Shown: piece by piece, positions 37,159-50,583 of the stretch
How the letters are laid out: the number at the start of each line of letters is the position of its first letter
Position numbering within the stretch: the stretch's first letter is position 1
From: Adineta vaga
Taxonomy: Eukaryota; Rotifera
Length of the DNA: 64,000 nucleotides
Assembly: GCA_021613535.1 (NCBI GenBank)
Contig: CP075493.1
Coordinates: forward strand, 7,316,001 to 7,380,000
Reading direction: 5' to 3'
The notes under the pieces: generated by a model
Told to the model about the DNA's origin: nothing
The model's database searches: none
The model's input: the letters and a program-made list of their open reading frames with translations, nothing else
Program-made: the position numbers and the translations under genes

Positions 37159-37596
37159 TACTGCTTGTTTGAGAGCTTCACAGATAGGTTTGATCTCTGT
37201 AAAGACTCCCTTAATCTTCGGCCATTCTTTCGCCCATTCTTCATGTCGTTGTTTGTTGCCACAAAAGATGAAAATGGAATCCACTTGAGACAAATCATGT
37301 ACCCGAGGTACAGTATGCTGTCCAAGTGAACCTGAAATAATCATGCACGCCTTACGACCTTTGATGGTTTCAATAAACTGGATGCACTGATCGCCATTGG
37401 TGTAAGTGTTTAAATCAATGACAGCACGTCGAAGTTGTATCATAGTATTTTGACAATCTTCATTGTTCTTGTCGATACTGCCATCCAACCATATAAGAAG
37501 AACACTTTGGATCTTCTGAATATCAAGACAACGACGTCCACGTGTGTCTCTTGAAGTTCCAGTTGTTTTTTCAGTTGTTGCGGTGTTGCTTGCCAT

Positions 37597-39551
37597 TGAT
37601 TTTATTTGTTCTGTTGATGAGAATAACGTATATTGTGAATTTTAGTTCCTTTGAAAAGTTACCAATAATTGACTGACCAAAATTTGCTTATTATATAGGT
37701 CTCTATTCTCTTCCGATGTATTTTTCTTTTGTTGATTTTTATATTTCTTCTGAAATCATGAGCAAACAACGGAATCCATTTAACGAGGTACTCTTACGTA
37801 GTTGCCAGTCATCTAAATATTCGCCGAAAATGAATGTTTTTTATTTGTTGTCTTCAAACATATTCTTATTGTTTGCGATTAAGAATCAAAAATTGGAAAA
37901 AATATTCCTAATTCAAATCTATAAATAATGTTAATCATGATTTTGAAAAGTACAATCAAATTCAAGATGGGATATGTGATGCATTAAGACGACGACATCA
38001 ATAATAAAAGAGTTTCAATTATTGTTCTTCTCTTTTTCATTATTTTAGAACAAAAGTATCTGCAATAAGAACATGATTGGGTCATTGAAAGAGAGATTGA
38101 GTGAGAAAAAAGAACTTTTTGTTATTGAACTCTGACCATAGATAATCTATACATATTATGGATAAATGTGAATATAAAATCTTTCTGCGAAAGAAGCTTC
38201 ACAGAATTTGTCTTATGATTTTGTTTGATTTCTTCAAAAAATGTGAAGTCAATAAACACAGCATAATGTAAGTTCTTTTAGTTGTTGCTCACTTTTCTAT
38301 TCTTTGACTACTACAGTAGTAGATATAATATTCTGTAATAGGAAGTATTCTTCGTGTTGTTTCTTATAACATATTTCAATTTTTTCACGATTTTTATCAC
38401 ATGAAAATCTTCAATCTACTGAAGATTGAATATTGGTTTGATCAGATCTAAGAAATAAAATATGTGATATTAGTCTTGAACACCTTTGGAAAAACTGGTG
38501 TTTGGGCGACTATCGAAATGTCTATTATATATTCAGATAGAAATCTCGATTGTATTAGACTTAACATATACAATATGCACTTTTGTTCATTTTCATCAAT
38601 ATTGCACATAAATAATGATGTTGAACAAAAATTCATATTTATCTGACTTTGTTATTTTCGGTCTTTTAATTATAAGTTTACTTTTCGCACTGACAAAATT
38701 CTTTTGTTCTTTTTCTTCTTCACTCTCGACACATTAAAAAGGGTTTTTTACAGTTGCGATAAATTACGTAGTTGGAAAGAAAAAATTATAACCTTCGATT
38801 TAGTGTTGATTCAAATGAATTTCTATATGATTAAGATGTCTCTGTATAATCCAAATATTCAATTATTAACATTAGTTATATCTCTCTTCGAAACTTTGAT
38901 CACGGAAATTTTCAATCTTCTTTTGAGCGAATCAATCTCAATGGTAGTTTTAATTCTAGATCTATCTCACTTTCGAATAATTGAAATGCAATCGTTGATC
39001 CTCGTATTAACTTATTCGGTTTTTGACCAAATGATCTGTTTTTTTTCTGATAAGATCTAAAATTTGAGCAATAGACCAGCTATCATTAATGTTTTTCGAG
39101 AAAGTTTTCTGAAAAAAAAACGAATAGTGAAAGAGTTTTCATCATAGATTGGAGACATTGAAAATCTGTCGTTTTCCTTTGAATGAGATACAATTCTGTT
39201 TGTCTTTTCCAACAAATAATATACATATGAACATATACGTAGATACAGGAAAGTATTGTGGAGGATGTGGGTGTGGGTAAGAATGAGGCTATATATTCTT
39301 AAACCACACCCACCCCTCTATGTAAAGAGGACATCTATCGATGTGCATCCTCAATGGTTTATTAAAAAATAAATTATGGATCTAACCATTCTAGAAGAAG
39401 AGTATGTATGTGTATGTCGAAGACAAAAGTCGCTCACCGAAATTTATGCTTACGTGTCTTTTTGACTCATTTGGAAAATGTTCTATAACTTCAATTGTTG
39501 TCTAAATTCGAATATCTTACTTACACATTAATCAATTTAATAAAATCCATA
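37597..39551. other. Intergenic, about 2 kb, with one hairpin
   Basis: AT-rich region between the ADP-ribosyltransferase gene and GOLT1. Short open frames (37716-37928, 38704-39060) are Phe/Leu-rich and show no domain. At 39267-39313 a 10-bp GC-rich stem (GTGGGTGTGG with CCACACCCAC), extended by AAGAAT/ATTCTT, encloses a short loop. No other structure is seen. Confidence 0.45.
39267..39313. repeat. Short GC-rich hairpin
   Basis: GTGGGTGTGG at 39267-39276 pairs perfectly with CCACACCCAC at 39304-39313; the inner bases AAGAAT and ATTCTT pair as well, with a loop of about 10 bases. It stands out from AT-rich surroundings. It could be a remnant of a small foldback element or a structured RNA. 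Confidence 0.4.
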
Positions 39552-40197
39552 ATGCCAATTCAATTGTCAGATTTTCAAAGTAAGACAAACAAATAATTGT
39601 AGAATTTTCTTGTCAATAATCAATCCATATGATCTTTCTCAGAGATCGGTCTTGGTCTGTCAATATTTGGAGTTGGTTTTATTTTCCTTGGAATGATTTT
39701 TCTCTTTGATAAAGGCTTACTTGCTGTCGGAAATGTAAGTTTGAATGAAATTCAGTGACAAGATTTTTTGTTTATTTCAAATTAAGATTTTATTTTTGGC
39801 TGGTTTAAGTATGATTATCGGTTTTGAACGTACATTTCGATTTTTCTTTCAACGTTATAAAATAAAAGCAACATTACTTTTCTTTGGTGGAATCGCAATT
39901 GTTCTAATCGGATGGCCATTAATTGGAATGATTGTTGAAATTTATGGATTCTTTCTTCTATTCGGGTAAGTACAAACATATATGTTTACTTATTTTATTA
40001 AATTCGTATATATTTTAGTGGATTTATTCCTATTGCAATTAATTTTCTTCGACGATTACCTATTATCGGTTCTCTACTATTGTTACCTGGTATTCGACAG
40101 GTTTGTATGACAATTTTTATTCGTCAAATTGATGTTGTATTCTTGAATTTTGTTTTAGGTAGTCGATCGATTGTGTGAGAGTAGATCAATGGTATAA
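39552..40197 (+). CDS. GOLT1B: Vesicle transport protein GOT1 (GOLT1)
   Basis: Four-span Golgi membrane protein acting in ER-Golgi transport. Exons 39552-39579, 39643-39734, 39787-39965, 40019-40100 and 40159-40197 give 139 residues (human 138). Family blocks: QKIGLGLSIFGVGFIFLGMI, FDKGLLAVGN, GFERTFRFFFQRYKIKAT, LIGWPLIGMIVEIYGFFLLF, GSLLLLPGIRQ and the end VVDRLCESRSMV. Four hydrophobic segments are clear. It lies 265 bases before SLC30A9 on the same strand. Confidence 0.95.
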
Positions 40198-40462
40198 TGA
40201 TGCGTTTTCTTCTTTGTTAGTTCAGATATATCTGAACAATTCTTTATGTATCTTGTTACACATGCGTGTTCTTTCTTTTTTTCTGTTCGTATATGAAATA
40301 ATCAAAGAAAACAAAAAGGATGTTAAAACTCAGCAATTTCTTTGTGTCTCCAATGATTTCTTTTTAAATAGGAATATGAAAATTCAGTCATTTTATTTAT
40401 TTTTCAGATGATTGATTCAAATTAATCGTTCTAATATTCATGAATATTAGATTAAAGAAATC

Positions 40463-43091
40463 ATGATTATTCAACATGGTTTACAACCAATATTAAGACA
40501 CAGTAATAATAATATATATATGACATAGTGTGTTCAATAATTGAGATGAGTTATTTGTTTTTAATTCTTTATAGCTCGTCAATCATTAAAACGTACTTGT
40601 GTAATATTAACCTATACTGCACAACATCATATTCTTCGTACTCTTTCTTCTACGTAAGTCGTTTTCTTCAAAGACATTTATTATACTGTTATTTCTCTCT
40701 GACACTCATTCCAGCCCTTTCAATTCCTATGGACATGATCTGTTATTCCAACAAAATCCCTTCTATATACCAAAACGCTTACAATCTAATTCAACTCCAC
40801 CACCAACTTCAAGTGGTGATCCTCCACCTGATTTGAATGTATCTGCCATTAAATCAATACCATCAGCATTAAAAGGTCTAGATAAAGTTATGAAAATTTC
40901 ATAACAATCTCTTCATTTCAGCTCGAACACGTAAAGCAATAGTTAATGATGTTGATACAAGTTATACAGAAAATAAACTTATTACAGCTGTTCGAGCAAT
41001 GCATGAATATCTATTAAAACCATCGTAAGTTTTCTCGAAAGAATATGAAATTCATTGTGCATATGTATTGTTTTGTTATATAGCGATTTGGAAACATTGA
41101 AGCAATATAAGACACGTTCACCGTATTCGGATGTTGCTGATACTTCACAGATGCTGACAGTTTATCGACGAGGTGATGTCGAAAAACGGTAAGATCATTT
41201 TTAATAAATAGAAAATATTCTTATCGATCTTTTATATATTTATATCGAAGTGCTTTTGAAGTTTGGGGTAGTCCAGAAATGTTAACGAAAGAAAAAGCAA
41301 AACGTTCAAAAACTCGACAAGATGAATATGAAGGTACCATTAAATAGAGATAATCATTTTGCTTTTAAATCATTTTTTCTTTCGTTAATAGCGTTATTTA
41401 GTCTGAAAAAATCAGTTAAAGAATATCAGAAACGTTTATCATTATTAGAAAATGCTTCATTTGATAATCGAAAATCAGTAAATACTATATCTCTTCTTCG
41501 ATATTCTTGAAATTATTTTGATTTAGGTTAAAAAAAATATTCTCACAACCGGTAGTGGAAAAGTTGTTATAGCTGCTGTCCTAATGTAAGACTTAATTGA
41601 ATGATAGACATAAGAAATTTTTTCTATTTCCTTCATGTAGTAATGCGACAAATGCAGTTGTGAAAACAATTGGTTGGCTATTTACAGGTTCAGCCTCATT
41701 ATTTTCTGAAGCTGTACATTCTATTGCTGATACATGCAATCAACTGATCTTAACATTTGGTTTATGGCAATCGATTAAAAAACCAAATCCAGAACATCCG
41801 TAAATGAAAATAAAATGATAAGTCATACAGATTCGAAAACATTCTTTTTCTCCATTTAGTTATGGTTATTCAAATATGACTTATATATCATCATTGATTA
41901 GTGGTGTGGGCATATTTTGTTTCGGAACAGGCCTTGCTTGGTATCATGGTATATTAGTTTTATTACACCCTCAAGAAATGGAATCAGCTTTTTGGGTAAA
42001 GAAACAATACCATCGTTGTTTTTGTTCTTACATCGATGTGTTAATGTTGCTGTTTTAGGGTTTGGTACTTTTGAGTGGTTCATTGATTTCTGAAGGAGGT
42101 TTGTTGGAATCATTTTCACTAAGATTTGATATACTTCTTGATGTTGTTATTATTATTATTGTCTAGCAACACTTTATATGGCTGTTAATGAGATTCGAGC
42201 ATCAGCAAAAGAAACTGGCATGCGATTTTGGGAATATGGTACGAAAATTTTGTTATGAATTCGATTGATTGTATATTCTTATTATTATTTAGTTGGTCAA
42301 GGATATAAACCAAATGTCAATGTTGTTCTATTGGAAGATCTTGCAGCAGTTCTAGGAGTCTGTGTAGCTGCTTCAGCAATGGGTCTTTCCGTTTATCTTA
42401 AATCACCTATTCCAGATGCGATTGGTTCGCTTGTTATCGGTGGTATTCTAGGTGCAGTTGCTTCTTTTATTATCTACTCAAATACAGCTGCATTAGTTGG
42501 ACGGTAAGTTAAAGTACAAATGAGAAATTCAATGTTTATCGACGATTCTTTTTCGATCATTAAAGATCAATTCATCCGAATCAAATTGAGGCAATCAATA
42601 ATGATTTAGAAAATGATCGAATGGTTCGGTAAGTTAAATTTTCTAATTAGTTTCTATACTATAATTAGTTTTCTTCTATAGTGCATTGTATGATATTAAA
42701 GCCACTGATATGGGTTCACAATCGGTTATGTTTAAAGCTGAAGTCGATATTGATGGACGAGAAATAACTCGATCGTATTTGGAACGAATTGACATTCAAC
42801 TTATTCTCGAAGTTTGCTAAAAGAATAAGATCAATTCTTTTTAGAATTAATGCATGTGTTGTTTTTTCATTGAAGGAAATTCAGAAAATTGATACGATTC
42901 AAACTGCAGAAGCATTTCTTCTCAAACATGGAGAGAATATCGTTGATCGGGTTGGAGCTGAAATTGATCGAATCGAACGAAATCTTCGAGTAAAATTATC
43001 ATCTTCTCATTTCTTTAATCATACGATTATTTTCATTCTTTCCTAGAAAAAACATCCATATCTACGACATGTTGATCTAGAAGTTCTCTAA
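40463..43091 (+). CDS. SLC30A9: Zinc transporter 9 (mitochondrial cation-diffusion facilitator)
   Basis: CDF-family transporter that exports zinc from mitochondria in other animals. More than ten exons. The basic N-terminus (MIIQHGLQPILRHTRQSLKR) suits a mitochondrial targeting signal. An N-terminal DNA-repair-protein-like domain follows (ENKLITAVRAMHEYLLKPSD, AFEVWGSPEMLTKEKAK). The transporter part has FTGSASLFSEAVHSIADTCN with the HxxxD metal site, HPYGYSNMTYISSLISGVGI, SGSLISEGATLYMAVNEIRA and NVVLLEDLAAVLGV. The C-terminal domain ends IERNLRKKHPYLRHVDLEVL, almost as in human. All parts needed for function are visible. Confidence 0.95.
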
Positions 43092-43346
43092 CAAGCCACA
43101 CTTTGATTTTAGACTATTTTTCCATGTATTTAATCGCTTTTTTTCATGTAAATATATACATATATATTAAATATACTCTTTATTTCATCTGTTTGTGAAA
43201 AACATTTCAAAAGATAGTATTCTTATTTTGATTTCTTGCCTAGTCAAATGTTCGACAATTAGCAAGACTTTTCAATCGTCAAATGATTGTATACATAAAT
43301 TTAATATCAACCTAATTTTATTTTTCATCACATGTGAAACAAGAAA

Positions 43347-44749
43347 CTATGTATAACCAATTGTTCTTTTCTTATTCGCTTGACTTATATCAGAAAGGGT
43401 TGGTATTGGTGTTTTCAATTCATTTGCTGTTGGTAATGCTCTCGTACCAGTTTCATGTTCTTTATTTATTTGTTCTCGTTTCTTTTCATCTTCCACTGCA
43501 TCTGTTGACGTATCTTGATCAAGGAGTTTGACCTTCGGTTTCTCAAATGTATATAATAATGAATCTGATGGTGGAAGCCATGAGGGTAAGATCTTTGAAT
43601 GAACACGCCATTGACTGTATGGAAAGGTGAGTACACGTTCAAAAACAATATATTCGAGAACATCTTTCGGTATTATTTCATTGCCATACATCAATCGACC
43701 AAATCGATCATAGATTGCACATGTCTTAATGATTGATTTACATAGAGAACAAAAGCAATGATTGAAATGTATCTTACCTGTTTTGAATGCATTCGTACAG
43801 TTATTTGTGCCATTGTCATACCCTTAAGAATTTCTCCACTTTTGATAGCTACGACGTAGGATGGTTCAATGTCTTCTAACCATTTCCAACGTAAAGTTTT
43901 GTAACGAAGACCACGACCCATTTCCTATCAAGATACGTTGAGATAAAAATAAGATGAATAATCTTTTTCCTACCGCGAATGATCCAGGTGTAACTAATTG
44001 AATAAGACGTTCTTCATCTCGACTAAAAAAGATTTCAAATCAAATCGATTCCATTCAAAAACTAAAGAATATTATTTACTCCATCAATGCTTGATGTGCA
44101 TCAATATATCTCTGTTGAGCTATATCAGCAAATAATAACGGTTCAAAATCTGGTTCATGTTTACGAATAGTACTTGAATGTTTTCTTGTTGCTAAATTCT
44201 TTTTTAATGATGTATAAAATTGATTTAATCTCTAAAATATGAATGTCAATCATCTTTAAACCTAAGTATTCTAATAAACTCACATCTCTTGACATTAATG
44301 TTGCTTTTCCATCACCTTCTGGAGGTACATATGCTTCAAATGGTTCCGCTAAATAAAAATAAATCATTGTTACAATTACTTTTCGAACAAAATAAAACAA
44401 GAATTGTAATTACTCGATGCATCAATATATAATGGTTTGTATTCAGCAGTACGAATTGGAGGTATACCTTCACGTTTGAAATATTCTCGTTGTTCCTGAA
44501 TTGTCGACGATCGAAGTTTTCGATCTCGATCAAAATCCGGTAAATCAATCTAAAAATAGTACCAATGAATTGAATGAACGAATCAAACAAAAAATATGTG
44601 CATACATCAAGAACTTTTTGTCGTCGAAATAGTCGCCATTTTGGTTTAGTATGATGATTAGGTGATTTTGTAAAATGTGTTCGAATAATGATTAGAAATT
44701 GACGACTATTCGTTGTTATTTGAGTCGAACGAAAGAGATTCAATGCCAT
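43347..44749 (-). CDS. MRPL45: Mitochondrial large-subunit ribosomal protein L45
   Basis: Mitoribosome protein of the Tim44-like fold at the exit of the nascent-chain tunnel, which anchors the ribosome to the inner membrane. Starts [19 protein letters not shown] (a targeting-peptide-like start) and contains [65 protein letters not shown] and [12 protein letters not shown], which align well with human MRPL45. Seven or so exons. The tail ([20 protein letters not shown]) is longer and charged. A T-rich acceptor (TTTTGTTTTAG, AG at 44772-44771 on the minus strand) lies 21 bases before the ATG. It follows COMMD3 by 226 bases on the same strand. Confidence 0.92.
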
Positions 44750-44975
44750 GAAGAAATTAGATCAACTAATCTAAAACAAAATGAGATATTTTTCTTTTTA
44801 CACTTCTCTATACATAATGAGAATCATTCGGTAAGTTTTGTTAATCAGATCCCTCTCACTCTAAAGTCATACGAAATACATATATCTAGTGTAATCATTC
44901 ATGTATATATATATATATATTTGTTTCTAATAATTATATAAAAATTTATTAGCTGAAAGACATTTATGTGTAAAA

Positions 44976-45554
44976 TTATTTTTTTGTTTGTTGTTGATAT
45001 TGCATTTGATGAAGAACACTTTGTGCATCTTTGAATTTTTCTAAAAGTTCTTGTAAACTTTCTTGTGAACAAGTAAACTGTATATGATTGATATTTGTTG
45101 TATATTTATCACGTTTTGTCCAGTCGAGTGTATAAATTGGTTCAAAAACTTTATCAGTATGATTGGTTTTCAATTGTAAATCTAAACGCCAATTAAGATT
45201 TAAAAGACGATCATGTTCAATGGATTTTTGTTTAAGATATAATTGTATTGTTGGTAAATGTTTCGTATATGCCGAAAGAAATCGATCTTGTCGAGATTTA
45301 TTTGTAAATTGTAAATCATCAAATTTCGATCGAACGGATGTTTCATCAAGATCATATTTGACACATTCAAATAGAAAAGTTAATATTGATGAAATAAGAT
45401 GTTTATCAATTGATGATGAAAATTGTATATTGCCATTTGTTGATGTAAATAATGAAAAGAGTTTATCAATTAAATCTTCATATGCTTTGTCAGAAAGATA
45501 TGTTTGATCATTTAAACGATGAAAATCTTCTTGGATTTCAATATTGAATTCCAT
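44976..45554 (-). CDS. COMMD3: COMM domain-containing protein 3
   Basis: Subunit of the Commander complex, which retrieves membrane proteins from endosomes. Single exon, 192 residues (human 195). Starts MEFNIEIQEDFHRLND, like human MELSESVQKGFQML. The C-terminal COMM domain has LNWRLDLQLKTNHTDKVFEP and INHIQFTCSQESLQELLEKF, matching WRLEYQIKTNQ and ISFSCSMEQLQDLVGKLKD of human COMMD3. One of the few intron-less genes here. It lies between GALT (173 bases upstream) and MRPL45 (226 bases downstream), all on the minus strand. Confidence 0.9.
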   Translation of the reverse strand: MEFNIEIQEDFHRLNDQTYLSDKAYEDLIDKLFSLFTSTNGNIQFSSSIDKHLISSILTFLFECVKYDLDETSVRSKFDDLQFTNKSRQDRFLSAYTKHLPTIQLYLKQKSIEHDRLLNLNWRLDLQLKTNHTDKVFEPIYTLDWTKRDKYTTNINHIQFTCSQESLQELLEKFKDAQSVLHQMQYQQQTKK

Positions 45555-45727
45555 TTTTTATACTAACAATCAAATGAAAGAAAATGTTTCACAATCTAAA
45601 ACAACGAGAGAAGAAAAAGCAAGTTGGTTGAGTTCTGAAAGGAATGAAAATATTATATATATATATGACTAAACTAAAGATAAATATATGTACGCATATT
45701 TAAGTTAGATAACAAGATTGTATTTGG

Positions 45728-46943
<1,216 letters not shown>

Positions 46944-47495
46944 CTATAATTATTTTTACCCAATATTTTCTTAGTTTATACATATTTTTTTCAAGATTAA
47001 TAAGAAGAGTGAAAGCTCAACGTATATATATATATATATATTCCAAGGATCAATAAACAGTATGTGTGCATAGGTTCACAAGAAAGAGAGAGAGAGAGAA
47101 AAAGACTACAGACTACGTACAGAGAGCAAGAACAGAAGAAAGAAGTTACTTATTTTGGATAATTCACCACTTAAATTCAATGGTAGCAGTATTGATATAG
47201 GTAAGAAATAGAAATCAAAAAGAAAAGAAACAGATAGTTTGTCTTTATATATAGGTATATATAACACGTTACTATTTTGAAAAGTTGATAAACAGCATCT
47301 GTTGTTGTTGTTGTTGTTTTGTTTGTGGAATGATGCAAAGCAGGAGAGAAAAAAACAGAACACAAGCATGGAAGCGCCAGAGAATAACGAACAATTGTGA
47401 GAAGGAAAAAAAAACAATCAAAATTCGAAAGAAGAGGAAAATGAAAAAGAGAATAAACATCACACTTTGTACAAGAAATCATGACCAGCATATTT
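46944..47495. other. Intergenic with simple repeats
   Basis: Between the PABIR 3' end and GALT start. Contains a (TA)n run at about 47022-47041, a (GA)n run at about 47084-47100 and TTG triplets at about 47299-47318. No supported coding frame. Confidence 0.5.
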
Positions 47496-49240
47496 TCATT
47501 GAGCCGTTGTTGAATCATTATCATCAGTTGGAAAGAAAAATTGTTGTTCTGTTGTTGGACTGGTAGATTTTTCTTGTTCTGTAGTTGGTCGTGGTAATAG
47601 AACAGATAAAGGTTGCAAAGAAGAAGCTTCATCTAAAGATCGATCGCGATGAAATTGATTTCTATTTGATAATTTCAGTTTTGAACAATTTATATTGATG
47701 CCAAGATGTTTAGTCGCAGATGGAACAATTAATCCTGCTGATTGTATAGAAGGAATAACTGCTGAACGAGTAAAATTTGCTGGTAAAAGTAAAAATGATG
47801 ATGACGAAGATGATGTTGTTGATGCTGGAGATATAGGGGTAAATGTTAATGATGATGATGAGCATGTAGAATTTGTTGGACTTGGACATATACTTGGCGA
47901 ATTAGGTGGAGGAAATATATCATTATCAGAATGTTGAATTGGTTTAAAATGAGTATTATCATTCCCGTTTGAAGTCGATGAAGAAGAAGATGACGAAGGA
48001 GGTATCGAAGAAAGAAGGTTAAGTGATTGTTGAGTCGTAAGTAAACTTGTACTCGATTCGACCAAACCAGGTGAAGGAGATTCACTAAAAGAGAATAGAT
48101 AGAGATTTTGAATTTATTTCTTGATGATTGATACGTACGGTGAATTAGTTGGTCCAAATAATGATTCATTGTCACTTGCGATTCTACTTTTTTTATTATT
48201 CGATCCCATTGAAGTTTCATCTCCTTCTACAAAAGAAAAACAAGAAGAAATAAAATAAAAAGAATGAACTTTTCAAACAAACGTTTTCGTTTGAGATTTG
48301 GTGGAAAAGATGGAATTTTATTGGACGAATTATTATTAGTATTGGTCATCATTCCGATTGGACTTTGTGATCGACTAGGTGGAGAAGCTAAATAACATTG
48401 GAATGGTGCAACTTGTTGCTGAAGTGCTGGACTATAACATTGCTAAAAAGAATGAATGAAGAGAGCAATATGTTTGTGATGTCTTATCTTGAAATATAGA
48501 ACGTACTCGTTGATTACTGACAACTGCACAAGGTCGTGCAGGAGTTGATGGACTTGGTGATGATGAATAACACAGATTAGATGAATCAGAACTGTTGACT
48601 GATGATCGACGACTATCTATTGAATGTGCTGGCTGTTGTGGTTGTTGTTCATCCTAATAATGATTCAACAGAAAACAGTTTTATATTCTTTAGAAAAACA
48701 AAACTTACTCCGACTGCAAGATCCGTAAATGATATTGACATTTTGAGATTATCATGTAAATCACTATAAATAGAAAAAGTAATTGCGATCTAAATTTTAT
48801 ATTAATCAAATAAACTTACCGTTCTTGAGATGCTTCATCAACAATAGGATTGGTCATTTCATTTTTCATAATATGAGCAAAACGACTGAGACGAGTTTGA
48901 TGTGAACTCTAAATAGATATATAAACAAATCAGATTAAATCTATTCATTAGTATATGTCATCTTTTTCTTTTAGAACAATGTCTATGAAAGATTAATACT
49001 TACAAATGATGAACTATGTCTTCGTAGTTTGGAATCACAAAAATCGACATCATCAAATTGCATATCATTTCTAAAATAGAAGACAGATACAATTCTATAC
49101 TCGATAAAAATATTTAAAAAACTTTCATACTCAGCTGTATTAACAAGAAGTGGAAGTGCTGGTGAACTATTCGATCGTTTGATTGACAAATCGAATAAAT
49201 GTTGTCGAAATGCTGATGCATCATCTTCTTCTTCATCCAT
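47496..49240 (-). CDS. PP2A-B55 inhibitor of the FAM122/PABIR family
   Basis: Nuclear regulator that binds PP2A-B55 and restrains it in cell-cycle and checkpoint control in vertebrates. About eight exons. Family hallmarks: SIKRSNSSPALPLL, CDSKLRRHSSSF, TRLSRFAHIMKNEMTN with the helix that contacts B55 in homologues, SISFTDLAV, SPSPSTPARP, QCYSPALQQQVAP, SRSQSPIGMM and LKRKR. The Ser/Pro-rich C-terminus is longer than usual. I chose the ATG at 49240 (MDEEEDDASAF). An earlier ATG at 49250 gives only ATG TTC TAA, a tiny upstream frame. A T-rich acceptor lies about 25 bases before the start. Only 77 bases separate it from the ELP4 stop. Confidence 0.85.
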
Positions 49241-49317
49241 TAGAACATTTGAATTCAAATTGATTTCTAAAATTTATCAATCTAGAATAAATAAACAAAA
49301 ATAGAAAGAATTCATTT

Positions 49318-50343
49318 TCAAAAATCCAATTCTTTCGACGGTGTGCATGTCAAAGATTTATTTTTCTCGTCACGACTCGCATCAGCACTGAGATCAGGTG
49401 GAATGGAATATTTTTCAAAAAGAAGATTTTTTCGATGCTTTATCAACTTTATTCCAATATCCCAAGTGTCGGGAATTAATGGTTGAATCGTATTTAATTT
49501 TGGTAATTTAATCAATTGACAAAATGCCACATAATCACTATGAATTACATTGGATAATTTTAATTCAAAAACTAAATCGGCTACTGTTTCGAATAATTTC
49601 GATTTTTCATTTAATGTTATGATACATGTTGCTAGGGATGTACGTAATAAGATTCTTAAATGATAGAGAAAGGCAACTAATTCATTGAAATGATTTGCAG
49701 GATTATCATCGAATAAAGATAATGATAAGGATTGAATTCCAATACGAAGAATACGTTTTTCTGTTTGTTGAGAAGAATAATCAGTTGTGAGAAGTTTTTG
49801 TAGAGTTTTCAATAGATAAGTTCGATAGGATATTGATGATTGTGATTGTTGATAATCATTCCAAGTTATTTTATGAATTTTAATTTGTTCAAAAAGTTCA
49901 TTCGGAATGGATTTTGTTGATTGAAGATCATACTGAATAGTTGATGTGGATGCTGAATCAATCGTTGAGAGATTTTCATATCGCCATGCTATTTTCATTT
50001 TTTCATTTTCTTCATCCGTACGAGTATCAGATGATGAAATATTTTCTTCTTTTGTCGGAAGATTTTCCGTTAGATCAGTTCGTAAAGCAGCAACACATAA
50101 ATCCTGTTTATTATAGATTCCTTCAGATAAATAACAACGTAAAATTGAATCTGATAAATTGAAATTCTTATCTTCATATATTAATAGAAGTGAACCGATC
50201 GGTAGACCACCACCAATAAATGTATCCAAAGACGAGACACCTGTTGATGTTATTAATAAATTTCCATTCGAATTCAATCGTGTGCCAGTTGGTAAACGAA
50301 CATTGGGCGTTGATGAGACTTTTTTCTTAAATGTGATCGACAT
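49318..50343 (-). CDS. ELP4: Elongator complex protein 4
   Basis: RecA-like subunit of the Elongator hexamer (Elp4-6), needed for tRNA wobble-uridine modification. Single exon, 341 residues. Family features: LPTGTRLNSNGNLLITSTGV, LDTFIGGGLPIGSLLLIYED in place of a Walker A, MKIAWRYENLSTID, RILRIGIQSLSLSLFDD, LLRTSLATCIITL and YSIPPDLSADASRDEKNKS, ending ELDF as the human protein ends HLDF. It starts 240 bases from eIF2A on the opposite strand. Confidence 0.95.
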   Translation of the reverse strand: MSITFKKKVSSTPNVRLPTGTRLNSNGNLLITSTGVSSLDTFIGGGLPIGSLLLIYEDKNFNLSDSILRCYLSEGIYNKQDLCVAALRTDLTENLPTKEENISSSDTRTDEENEKMKIAWRYENLSTIDSASTSTIQYDLQSTKSIPNELFEQIKIHKITWNDYQQSQSSISYRTYLLKTLQKLLTTDYSSQQTEKRILRIGIQSLSLSLFDDNPANHFNELVAFLYHLRILLRTSLATCIITLNEKSKLFETVADLVFELKLSNVIHSDYVAFCQLIKLPKLNTIQPLIPDTWDIGIKLIKHRKNLLFEKYSIPPDLSADASRDEKNKSLTCTPSKELDF

Positions 50344-50583
50344 TGTTGCAAGGGAAAACGTGAAATATATGTACGTATGATTGTTGTATGTACGGTACGT
50401 TGTAATGGATGGATGGATGTATCTGTTTATTTTTGAATCGAACTGTGCTCGAAGAATGATTGGTGAGAAAGGAAAATAGATGGCGTTAGTTGAAAAAAAA
50501 AGAAAACAAAAGAAAAATATTTATTCATTTGAGTGAGATTAATAGGAAAAGATTTCAAACAAGAAGGAAGAGTTGTCTTTTTG
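50344..50583. promoter_or_regulatory. Divergent promoter region ELP4 / eIF2A
   Basis: Only 240 bases separate the two opposite start codons, so the region probably acts as a bidirectional promoter. It contains a GGATGGATGG run near 50407-50416. No further element is identified. Confidence 0.4.

Larger units (their letters stand above)
33675..37596 (-). pseudogene. TPR / ADP-ribosyltransferase gene split by a transposon
   Basis: Bdelloid-type protein that would transfer ADP-ribose from NAD to arginine, with TPRs for partner binding. The 5' part (37596-37161) begins MASNTATTEK and encodes a Rossmann-like region (SVLLIWLDGSID, ACMIISGSLGQHTV, DSIFIFCGN). The 3' part (35516-33675) holds the ART fold with the R-S-ExE signature spread over VYRGQ, FLSTS and EDEDEV, then about seven kinesin-light-chain-type TPRs (KALAIRQQSLLPNHPDL type). 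A 1,640-bp element (35519-37158) sits between the parts, with TA on both sides. Removing it with one TA leaves the two coding parts in the same frame, so the insertion is probably recent. As it stands the product would stop inside the element. No intron is seen. Confidence 0.85.
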
